Assembly: GCA_021827875.1 (NCBI GenBank)
Contig: JAKAUA010000027.1
Coordinates: 1 to 5,704 of the forward strand
Reading direction: 5' to 3'
DNA from: a bacterium
GTDB taxonomy: Bacteria > Babelota > Babeliae > Babelales > Vermiphilaceae
DNA length: 5,704 bases
Shown here: positions 1 to 4,808 of the stretch, one piece after another
How the letters are laid out: each line of letters opens with the position of its first letter
Position numbering within the stretch: the stretch's first letter is position 1
Made by a program: the position numbers and the translations under genes
Notes under the pieces: generated by a model
Databases searched by the model: none
The model's input: only the letters and a program-made list of their open reading frames with translations
Told to the model about the DNA's origin: nothing

Positions 1-9
1 TTCCGATCT
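1..9. other. Probable Illumina adapter remnant at contig start
   Basis: The first nine bases, TTCCGATCT, are identical to the 3' end shared by the Illumina TruSeq read 1 and read 2 adapters (GCTCTTCCGATCT). The match sits exactly at the window edge, where untrimmed adapter is expected in a contig built from short reads. The three codons it contributes (F-R-S) to the first reading frame are therefore probably not genomic. A chance match is possible but unlikely at this exact position. Confidence 0.72.
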
Positions 10-513
10 TCTGTAGCCATAAGCGGCATTATGCTCAAAAATGGTGCTTTGGCCCCTATGTCATTGATGCAAGCAATCGGCAACGGTATATCTTTGGCTA
101 ACAAGTATATTTATGGCACTATCGCTTCATTTAAGTCCATGTTGACCAATTTTGATGCCGGTAATATGGCCGGTCCTCTTATGATTATATCTGCATCAGG
201 AAAAGAGAGTCGCTCCGGCTTTTCTACTTTCTTGATTTTCTTGGCAATTATCAGCATTAACTTGGCGATTTTAAACCTTATTCCTCTTCCTATTCTTGAT
301 GGTGGGCAAATCCTGTTCTACGGCATTGAAGCACTCATAGGCCGCTCAATACCAACCCGTGTGCGTGAAGGAATCTTCATTGGTACCTGGTTGTTGTTTG
401 GCATGCTCTTTATTTATCTCTGCTATAAAGATATATTCCGCATTCTTGAATCATGCGGCGTGAACTTAAAGGAATGCTTGAGCAAAGTTACTTCTTTATT
501 TAGTGCGAAGTAA
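1..513 (+). CDS. rseP: RseP-type site-2 intramembrane zinc metalloprotease (M50), C-terminal part
   Basis: The reading frame is open from base 1, so this is the 3' part of a gene whose 5' end lies outside the window; the first ATG at 31 is internal. The family (RseP/MucP/RasP, S2P) cleaves transmembrane segments of regulatory proteins, such as anti-sigma factors, and remnant signal peptides. The family hallmark is visible: the NLIPLPILDGG stretch, whose Asp codon at 298-300 supplies the third zinc ligand in the conserved membrane helix. Before it comes the typical G-P-(L/I)-x-I-(I/A) segment (AGPLMIISASG) and a membrane helix (TFLIFLAIISINLAILNL). After it come IEALIGRSIPTRVREG and a last membrane helix (about codons 116-131 counted from the ATG at 31). 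The HExxH zinc site and PDZ domains would lie upstream and are not seen. The protein continues about 24 residues past the F-R-I-L that usually lies near the family's C-terminus. The gene ends at TAA, followed by a terminator. Bases 1-9 are probably adapter. Confidence 0.9.
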   Translation, partial: FRSSVAISGIMLKNGALAPMSLMQAIGNGISLANKYIYGTIASFKSMLTNFDAGNMAGPLMIISASGKESRSGFSTFLIFLAIISINLAILNLIPLPILDGGQILFYGIEALIGRSIPTRVREGIFIGTWLLFGMLFIYLCYKDIFRILESCGVNLKECLSKVTSLFSAK

Positions 514-536
514 AAAAACAGTACAATACGGCAAAA

Positions 537-576
537 AAAATAGGGCGACTATAAAAGTCGCCCTATTTTAATTTTT
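537..576. terminator. Bidirectional intrinsic terminator between rseP and rplM
   Basis: A perfect 14-bp stem (537-550 pairing with 556-569, core TAGGGCGACT/AGTCGCCCTA) encloses a 5-base loop. On the plus strand it is followed by TTTTAATTTTT. On the minus strand the bases after the hairpin form a run of eight T. It lies between the convergent ends of the protease gene and rplM, so it can stop transcription from both sides. Confidence 0.92.
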
Positions 577-596
577 AGTATAAACGAAAGATTCGC

Positions 597-1016
597 TTAT
601 TTTACTTGTGAGTGTGGATGTTCTGCACCAGCATACACTTTTAGCTTTTTGACTAATTCACGGCTCAGTTTGTTTTTTGGCAACATGCCGGTAATAGCAA
701 GCTCAACAATGCGAGTAGGATGTTTTTCCATCAAATCGCGTGCGGTAGTCACTTTATAGCCACCCATCCAGCCGGTATAGCGGTCGTAGATTTTACCTTC
801 CCACTTGTCACCGGTTAAAACGATTTTATCTGCATTGATAATAACAACATAGTCACCGCCATCTGCATGGGGGGTGTAGTGTGCTTTGTCTTTGCCACGC
901 AACATGTTGGCTACTTCAGTTGCCAAACGGCCTAAAACTTTACCTTCAGCGTCAATCAAGCGCCATTTTGGTGTTCTATCTTCTTTACGCAAGAAAAATA
1001 TTCTATTCATGTCCAT
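597..1016 (-). CDS. rplM: 50S ribosomal protein L13
   Basis: This encodes a 139-residue bacterial L13 (E. coli: 142), an early-assembly protein that binds 23S rRNA in the large subunit. The family pattern runs through the whole protein: W-x-L-I-D-A-x-G-x-x-L-G-R-L-A-T (residues 18-33), L-R-G-K-x-K-A-x-Y-T-P-H (39-50), G-D-Y-V-V-I-I-N-A-D-K (54-64), the Y-D-R-Y-T-G-W-x-G-G segment (77-86), and I-T-G-M-L-P-K-N-K-L...K-L-K-V-Y-A-G-A-E-H-P-H (108-135). Two ATG codons are possible, at residues 1 and 3. I take the first because the AGGG Shine-Dalgarno (1030-1027, minus strand) lies 10 bases before it, against 16 bases for the second. In most bacteria rpsI (S9) follows rplM directly, but here a terminator follows and the next gene is convergent, so L13 appears to be transcribed alone. 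A promoter candidate lies at 1085-1113. Confidence 0.98.
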   Translation of the reverse strand: MDMNRIFFLRKEDRTPKWRLIDAEGKVLGRLATEVANMLRGKDKAHYTPHADGGDYVVIINADKIVLTGDKWEGKIYDRYTGWMGGYKVTTARDLMEKHPTRIVELAITGMLPKNKLSRELVKKLKVYAGAEHPHSQVK

Positions 1017-1084
1017 GGGGAAACAACCCTTTTATCTAAATTTTATGTGTGATTATCAAAAAAATAACGAACGGAACATTGTTT

Positions 1085-1113
1085 AATGTAAAACAAAAAG
1101 CATTTTTGGTCAA
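1085..1113 (-). promoter_or_regulatory. Candidate sigma-70-type promoter for rplM
   Basis: Read on the minus strand, TTGACC (1113-1108) and TACATT (1090-1085) are separated by exactly 17 bases, matching the -35 and -10 consensus at 5 of 6 and 4 of 6 positions. Transcription would start near 1078, leaving a leader of about 60 bases before the rplM ATG. No start site has been measured, so this is a consensus match only. Confidence 0.5.
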
Positions 1114-1152
1114 ATTGGCAAAAAAGAAAAATATGAAAATATCCCCCATTTA

Positions 1153-1181
1153 TTGAGTTTATTTCATCCAGCCTATATATT
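1153..1181 (+). promoter_or_regulatory. Candidate sigma-70-type promoter for the nhaC unit
   Basis: TTGAGT (1153-1158) and TATATT (1176-1181) are spaced by 17 bases and match the -35 and -10 consensus at 4 of 6 and 5 of 6 positions. Transcription would start around 1188, about 40 bases before the antiporter ATG. The region is AT-rich, so chance matches are likely. Its position in the divergent gap facing the antiporter supports it. Confidence 0.45.
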
Positions 1182-1227
1182 TGTAATCTCTAGCAACTGA
1201 ATTGGCTCTATTGTTTTTAAGGATTTT

Positions 1228-2817
1228 ATGCAGAATTGGCCCGTGTTACTTCCTCCTTTCTTGGTTCTTGGCACAGTACTTATCACCCAAAATCTTAATC
1301 GTGCCTTTATTATAGGAATTTTAAGCGCGGCATTTATAAGCACCCATTATTCCGTAAGCGCAGCCCTGAGCCTTCTTGCTCATCGCGTTATTGATCAGAT
1401 TTGCGTTGTTGATTATCTCTACATGTATGCTTTTCTGATCTTCATAGGCACCTTAATAATCCTATTGAGTTATACTGGCGGCGCACGTGCCTTTGCAAAT
1501 GCAATCACCAAACATCTTAAAAGCGCCAAAGCCGTCGAAACGGCCTCATTAGTAATATCTGCTTTTTTGTTTATAGATGATTATTTAAGCAATTTAACTG
1601 TTGGTTATGTGATACGACCTTTAACAGATCGATTTCATGTCCCTCGCGCAAAGCTTGCTTATTTGATTCATACTATGAGCAGCCCTCTCGTTATCTTGAT
1701 ACCGGTATCAAGCTGGGTTGCTATGATCACTGGACAACTTAATCTTGCCGGCATCAGTACCGATTCTCATGTCCGTATTATTGCTGATCCCTTTTTTATA
1801 TACCTGGCAACCATCCCCTTTATTTTTTATTCCATTTTTACCATACTCTCAGCCTTCTTGATTGTTCGTAATAAAATCTCATATGGCCCTATGCATATAC
1901 AAGAAGTTATTGCTTCTCAATCAGGCAATCTTTTTGGCGGTAAAACTCCTATTGCACAACATTTGGCCATGCATGAAGGAACACATGGTAGGGTTATTGA
2001 TCTTGTTTTACCATTAGTGATTCTTATTGTTTCTATATTTGCTGGACTTCTTTTTATGGGCGGTTTTACTCTTTTTGGCGGTCCTAACGGATTTATTGAT
2101 GCGCTAAAAAACAATAACCATACCTTTTTCGTATTCTTTATAGCATCAGCATTTACCCTTGCTTTTTCTATACTGTTTTCATACAGCCGAAAAACATTGC
2201 ATTTGCCCCATTTAAAGACAATATTTGCACAAGGATTTGGTCTTATGAAAGGTGCAATAATTATGCTTTTTTTTGCTTCTATTTTAGGCGCCCTTTTTAA
2301 ACAAGATCTTCAAATCGGTAATTATTTAGCAAATCTATTGTATGGTGCAACAGCATTGCCACTTTTACCTTGCTTTATATTCATACTTTCGGCACTTGTT
2401 GCCATTATTACCGGTACCTCGTGGGGCACTATTGCTTTAATGCTTCCTATCACGGTACAGCTCATTACCAGCTTACTCAGTAAACAAGCATTATACCCTG
2501 AACAAATCGCCTTATTGTTACCATTACTTGGCGCAGTGTTTTCCGGAGCAGTATGTGGTGACCATGTCTCCCCTATTTCTGAAACTACAATTATGGCAGC
2601 GACGAGTGCCGGCTCCTACCCGCTTGATCATGCCTACACACAATTTTTTTATGCGATACCTGCCATTGCAGCTGCAGCGATCGCATTTTTAATTGCCGGC
2701 TTTGTTGCGCCCTATGGCACTTTTATAACACTATCAACTGCATTTATAGGAGGTGCTATCACCTGTATGACTCTTCTGTACTTATTGAATCATTATACAA
2801 AGCATACATCATCATAA
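1228..2817 (+). CDS. nhaC: Na+/H+ antiporter, NhaC family
   Basis: This encodes a 529-residue polytopic inner-membrane protein. The family exchanges Na+ for H+ (some members exchange malate/H+ for lactate/Na+) and serves pH and sodium homeostasis. Family signatures are clear: F-I-D-D-Y-L-S-N-L-T-V-G (residues 115-126) followed by R-P-L-T-D-R-F (130-136) and the K-L-A-Y-L-I-H-T-M-S-S-P segment (142-153); Y-G-P-M-x-x-x-E at the start of a hydrophilic loop (219-254); G-T-S-W-G-T (396-401); and A-V-C-G-D-H-V-S-P-I-S-E-T-T (441-454) followed by D-H-x-x-T-Q (467-472). The acidic residues D117, D118 and D445 are likely ion-path residues by family analogy. About a dozen hydrophobic segments are visible, the last near 495-520. 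The ATG is preceded by AAGGA (1219-1223) with 4 bases of spacing. It is probably the first gene of a unit with the three small membrane protein genes that follow. The exact substrate cannot be read from sequence. Confidence 0.93.
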   Translation: MQNWPVLLPPFLVLGTVLITQNLNRAFIIGILSAAFISTHYSVSAALSLLAHRVIDQICVVDYLYMYAFLIFIGTLIILLSYTGGARAFANAITKHLKSAKAVETASLVISAFLFIDDYLSNLTVGYVIRPLTDRFHVPRAKLAYLIHTMSSPLVILIPVSSWVAMITGQLNLAGISTDSHVRIIADPFFIYLATIPFIFYSIFTILSAFLIVRNKISYGPMHIQEVIASQSGNLFGGKTPIAQHLAMHEGTHGRVIDLVLPLVILIVSIFAGLLFMGGFTLFGGPNGFIDALKNNNHTFFVFFIASAFTLAFSILFSYSRKTLHLPHLKTIFAQGFGLMKGAIIMLFFASILGALFKQDLQIGNYLANLLYGATALPLLPCFIFILSALVAIITGTSWGTIALMLPITVQLITSLLSKQALYPEQIALLLPLLGAVFSGAVCGDHVSPISETTIMAATSAGSYPLDHAYTQFFYAIPAIAAAAIAFLIAGFVAPYGTFITLSTAFIGGAITCMTLLYLLNHYTKHTSS

Positions 2818-2840
2818 TTAATACGCTTTGGGAGCATATT

Positions 2841-3215
2841 ATGCAAACAAATATAAAAAAATATGTTTTTGTTCTGCTCCTTTTGTTGCCACTAATATCA
2901 CATTCGGAAGAAGAAAAAAAAGGGCTCTTGGCCCGTATTATTGGAGATACATCCAGTTTCTCTATTCCTCAGACAACTCACTTTCATACGGTGGAAATGT
3001 TTACTCATGCCAGTGCTGTACGGGTAATTGCGTGTGCGCTTAGCATCATAGGCCTTATCATGGTAAAAAAGGGACTAATGGCTACAGCAAAGCAGGATGA
3101 TATTAAAAAATCAAAATCGCTGGTGCTAATGCCTATTGTCACCGGAATTATCTTTACCGGAGCGGGTATTTGTGGCATTTTATATGATCATAAGATAATT
3201 AATTACCTTCAATAA
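2841..3215 (+). CDS. Small exported two-helix membrane protein, unknown function
   Basis: I do not recognise this 124-residue protein as a named family. A Sec signal peptide is visible: lysines at 6-7, a leucine-rich core (about 8-18) and a likely cleavage after S-H-S at residue 22, before three Glu. A short extracytoplasmic segment (23-56) follows. Then come a membrane helix (about 57-75) ending in V-K-K-G (75-78), a lysine-rich loop (76-93) and a second helix (about 94-114) containing T-G-A-G (106-109). The positive loop fits a cytoplasmic location, putting both mature ends outside. The architecture matches the proteins at 3625 and 4266 and the last one, although direct similarity is weak, so I infer it is a diverged member of the same local family. 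A GGGAG Shine-Dalgarno (2830-2834) lies 6 bases before the ATG, 23 bases after the antiporter stop, so co-transcription with nhaC is likely. An overlapping frame from 2828 lacks these features. Confidence 0.82.
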   Translation: MQTNIKKYVFVLLLLLPLISHSEEEKKGLLARIIGDTSSFSIPQTTHFHTVEMFTHASAVRVIACALSIIGLIMVKKGLMATAKQDDIKKSKSLVLMPIVTGIIFTGAGICGILYDHKIINYLQ

Positions 3216-3237
3216 CATTTATGCAACTGGAGTCCGT

Positions 3238-3615
3238 ATGAAAAAGAGCATCGTATTATTGCTTTCAATAATCTCTTTCTCGCAAAATAATGCACATCAA
3301 GAACATGTCCTTTTTACCATCACGACTAAGATTGATTATAGCGGGTTAACAGATGATCTAAAAAAGTTGTCTGATCATGCTACAGAAAAAATCAAACAAG
3401 ATACCAAAGAACTAAAAGATGAATTCATTGATCAGATCAATGCAGCACAAGATGAAACGTTTAAAAAAGCTAATGAAATTAAAGATGATTCCCTACAACA
3501 AATAGATCAGACATTAAAATATAGAATCGTTGCTCCAGCAGCTATAGGTCTTGCAGCAACAATCTTTGTAACAGCAATAGCAGGAATAATAATAGTTAAC
3601 AAAAGTAATAAATAA
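3238..3615 (+). CDS. Exported coiled-coil-like protein with C-terminal membrane anchor, unknown function
   Basis: This 125-residue protein is not recognised. It begins with a signal peptide (K2, K3, hydrophobic core 5-14, probable cleavage after N-N-A at residue 19). The mature part has a highly charged segment (about 36-93), rich in Lys, Asp, Glu and Gln, with hydrophobic residues at heptad-like spacing (L37, L41, L44, then I52, L59, F63, I67). No proline occurs from residue 20 to 99, which fits a long helix or coiled coil. One membrane helix (about 96-120) ends the protein, followed by N-K-S-N-K. Unlike its neighbours it has a single helix and no V-K-G motif, so its membership in the local family rests on position and on the signal-helix-anchor plan. 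It would be anchored by its C-terminus with the helical part outside the membrane. A GGAG Shine-Dalgarno (3229-3232) lies 5 bases before the ATG. The gap to the upstream gene is 22 bases and to the downstream gene 9 bases, indicating an operon. Confidence 0.82.
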   Translation: MKKSIVLLLSIISFSQNNAHQEHVLFTITTKIDYSGLTDDLKKLSDHATEKIKQDTKELKDEFIDQINAAQDETFKKANEIKDDSLQQIDQTLKYRIVAPAAIGLAATIFVTAIAGIIIVNKSNK

Positions 3616-3624
3616 GAGAGAAAC

Positions 3625-4059
3625 ATGAAATCTATCATATCTTCAAGCATATTAATGCTTTGTATTCTTGCTTCATCTGCTAATGCAACGATAACTGCCG
3701 AAACAACCGTTAGTTCTTCGCTTAGTCCAGAACAAATCGAGCACATAACTCAAGCCGTTATCACTCTTTCTAAAACATCTCCTCACCTTATGAAGGTTGG
3801 CGCTTTGAACCTTGCAGGCTTGATCTGCTCATGCAGTGGTATGTATGTATTGGTTAAAGGCATTCAGCAATCATGCGCAGCAAACAAAGAGGAGAATAAT
3901 GAGCAAAATGAATGTACTTCTTTTTTAAAACGATGCATGAACACATTAACCAATGCATCTGCCAAAGGAACGTACCAATCAGGCGCAGGATTAGCACTAT
4001 TTTTATTAGGACTCAGCAGCATAGCAAGCAGCGAGCGTATCTTGGCGCTCTGCGCTTAA
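3625..4059 (+). CDS. Exported two-helix membrane protein, paralogue of the last gene in the window
   Basis: This 144-residue protein has no recognised family. Its signal peptide (K2, hydrophobic core to about 17) has a good cleavage site after A-N-A (residue 21). A short polar segment (22-53) leads to a first membrane helix (about 56-77) ending in V-K-G (77-79). A polar loop (80-116) contains N-K-E-E-N-N-E-Q-N-E and F-L-K-R-C. A second helix (about 118-136) starts with Y-Q-S-G-A-G-L-A. Residues 55-124 align without gaps to residues 232-301 of the last protein in the window, with 26 identities in 70, including C68, C104, V-K-G and G-A-G-L-A. This makes the two clear paralogues; the main difference is that the outer segment is about 30 residues here against about 200 there. 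It is cysteine-rich for an exported protein (C68, C70, C84, C97, C104, C143). The start follows AGAGAG (3615-3620), a weak Shine-Dalgarno, 9 bases after the previous stop. A terminator follows at 4089. Confidence 0.84.
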   Translation: MKSIISSSILMLCILASSANATITAETTVSSSLSPEQIEHITQAVITLSKTSPHLMKVGALNLAGLICSCSGMYVLVKGIQQSCAANKEENNEQNECTSFLKRCMNTLTNASAKGTYQSGAGLALFLLGLSSIASSERILALCA

Positions 4060-4088
4060 ACAAATCAGTAATCTTCCATAATTTCTTC

Positions 4089-4123
4089 AAAGGGGGCTGA
4101 AAATTCGGCCCTTTTTTCTTTTT
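4089..4123 (+). terminator. Intrinsic terminator ending the nhaC unit
   Basis: AAAGGG (4089-4094) pairs with CCCTTT (4109-4114). After a two-G bulge, CTGA (4097-4100) pairs with TCGG (4105-4108, one G-T wobble), closing a 4-base AAAT loop. The T-rich tail TTTTTTCTTTTT follows directly. It lies 30 bases after the stop of the 144-residue protein and separates the two transcription units. Confidence 0.82.
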
Positions 4124-4178
4124 ACCGTTTATTCATTTCTTAAATAAATTTTTTCTAATTTGTGGGTTTAGTGGCAAG

Positions 4179-4191
4179 TTGGCATTGCCAA
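4179..4191. promoter_or_regulatory. Perfect 6-1-6 palindrome, possible operator
   Basis: TTGGCA-T-TGCCAA is a perfect inverted repeat with a single central base. It lies immediately upstream of the -35 element of the candidate promoter at 4193. Another register, TGGCAA (4172-4177) with TTGCCA (4185-4190), also pairs, so the segment is dense in dyad symmetry. It could be a site for a dimeric regulator. No regulator gene is visible here, so the role is inferred from position only. Confidence 0.4.
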
Positions 4192-4192
4192 A

Positions 4193-4220
4193 TGGACATT
4201 TTTCATAGATCTGATATTCT
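4193..4220 (+). promoter_or_regulatory. Candidate promoter for the second membrane protein unit
   Basis: TGGACA (4193-4198, 5 of 6 to the -35 consensus) and TATTCT (4215-4220, 4 of 6 to the -10 consensus) are spaced by 16 bases. The -10 is preceded by TG plus one base (4212-4214), the extended -10 form. Transcription would start near 4226-4228, about 40 bases before the ATG at 4266 and at the beginning of the stem-loop at 4225. A second -10-like TATTAT occurs at 4221-4226 but is too far from the -35. Confidence 0.45.
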
Positions 4221-4224
4221 TATT

Positions 4225-4249
4225 ATAAGCCTACAAAATTGAGGCTTAT
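4225..4249 (+). repeat. Stem-loop in the leader of the 4266 gene
   Basis: ATAAGCCT (4225-4232) and AGGCTTAT (4242-4249) form an 8-bp perfect inverted repeat with a 9-base loop. It ends 5 bases before the Shine-Dalgarno at 4255 and would sit at or near the 5' end of the mRNA if the candidate promoter is right. A 5'-end hairpin could protect the mRNA or affect translation. It has only a short, interrupted T run after it, so it is not a good terminator. Confidence 0.5.
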
Positions 4250-4256
4250 TTTATAG

Positions 4257-4274
4257 GAGGTTATTATGAAATTA
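4257..4274 (+). repeat. Duplicated translation start region, copy 1, with strong Shine-Dalgarno
   Basis: The 18 bases GAGGTTATTATGAAATTA are identical at 4257-4274 and 4791-4808, covering the Shine-Dalgarno, spacer and first three codons of two adjacent genes. This copy sits inside AGGAGG (4255-4260), a full match to the anti-Shine-Dalgarno core, 5 bases before the ATG, which fixes the start at 4266. Confidence 0.8.
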
Positions 4275-4790
4275 TATACATTATTAGGGGTAGCTCTTGC
4301 CTTAACAAGCATCACTATCTTTTCATCTGACAACGGCAATGAAGGATATTTTGAAATCAAAATTCCAGCATTAGAACATATAGAAAACACTAAAAAATCA
4401 TTAAATTTTGCTACGCGCAATCTTATGGCGATGGGTATGAATTTAAACAAAACTTTGGAACAACTTCCTGCAAACATTGCCACTATGGTAGATCAAAGAT
4501 TTGAAACAGCTTCAAAAGAAATAAAGAAAGAACTTAGCACAAGACCAAAACAAATTGGTATCATTGCTGCATCACTCCCACCTATCTATTATGGAGTACC
4601 TCTTTTTGTGAAAGGTATCAAATCAGCTTTTCCCAAAAATAAAGAGGGTGAAGTTAGCTTTAATCCTGGCTGGTATACCTTATGCTATCTTTTAACCGGA
4701 GCGATATTATCTGGTGGCGGATTATTGGGCATCATAACAAGCGATACTATTGCTGAATATAAGTTATCTGACAACTCTTTAAAAAAATAA
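4266..4790 (+). CDS. Exported two-helix membrane protein with helical outer segment, unknown function
   Basis: This 174-residue protein is unrecognised. A signal peptide occupies residues 1 to about 20 (K2, hydrophobic core 5-19; the cleavage site around S20-S21 is not sharply defined). The outer segment (about 22-94) is largely amphipathic helix, with A-L-E-H-I-E-N-T-K-K-S-L and a charged K-E-I-K-K-E-L (84-90). The first membrane helix (about 97-117) ends in F-V-K-G-I-K (114-119), matching F-V-K-G-V-Q in the next protein and V-K-G-I-Q in the 3625 protein. A lysine-containing loop (118-134) leads to a second helix (about 136-158) with S-G-G-G-L-L-G (149-155), the position of G-A-G in the relatives. 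The inferred topology is outer segment and C-terminus outside, loop in the cytoplasm. It is the first gene of a new unit with its own candidate promoter, stem-loop and AGGAGG. The next gene starts 9 bases after its stop. Confidence 0.84.
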   Translation: MKLYTLLGVALALTSITIFSSDNGNEGYFEIKIPALEHIENTKKSLNFATRNLMAMGMNLNKTLEQLPANIATMVDQRFETASKEIKKELSTRPKQIGIIAASLPPIYYGVPLFVKGIKSAFPKNKEGEVSFNPGWYTLCYLLTGAILSGGGLLGIITSDTIAEYKLSDNSLKK

Positions 4791-4808
4791 GAGGTTATTA
4801 TGAAATTA
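4791..4808 (+). repeat. Duplicated translation start region, copy 2
   Basis: This is the second copy of the 18-base identity with 4257-4274. Here AAGAGG replaces AGGAGG, so the Shine-Dalgarno is somewhat weaker, again 5 bases before the ATG (4800). Identity across untranslated and coding bases is best explained by descent of both genes from a duplication. Confidence 0.78.

Noticed and set aside
886..1086. Plus-strand open frame of 66 codons overlapping the start of rplM
   Set aside because: It lies mostly antisense to the well-supported L13 gene, has no family features, and is a by-product of the opposite frame.
1917..2114. Minus-strand open frame of 65 codons within the antiporter gene
   Set aside because: It is antisense to a conserved part of nhaC and shows no recognisable protein pattern.
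2785..2818. Possible promoter (TTGAAT and CATAAT) at the end of nhaC for the small genes
   Set aside because: The two elements are 22 bases apart, too far for a standard promoter, and the 23-base gene gap favours co-transcription.
2828..3043. Plus-strand open frame overlapping the 124-aa membrane protein in another phase
   Set aside because: The frame at 2841 has a well-spaced GGGAG, a clear signal peptide and two membrane helices; this frame has none of these.
3507..3746. Minus-strand open frame with hydrophobic stretches across the 3238/3625 gene junction
   Set aside because: The hydrophobicity mirrors the membrane helix and signal peptide codons on the plus strand, and the operon spacing supports the plus-strand genes.
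3912..4100. Plus-strand open frame running into the terminator
   Set aside because: It is out of phase with the 3625 gene, whose paralogy to the last gene fixes the correct frame, and it would run through the hairpin at 4089.
4223..4483. Minus-strand frame at the start of the 4266 gene
   Set aside because: It is antisense to a gene with AGGAGG, a signal peptide and the family motifs. I see no independent support.
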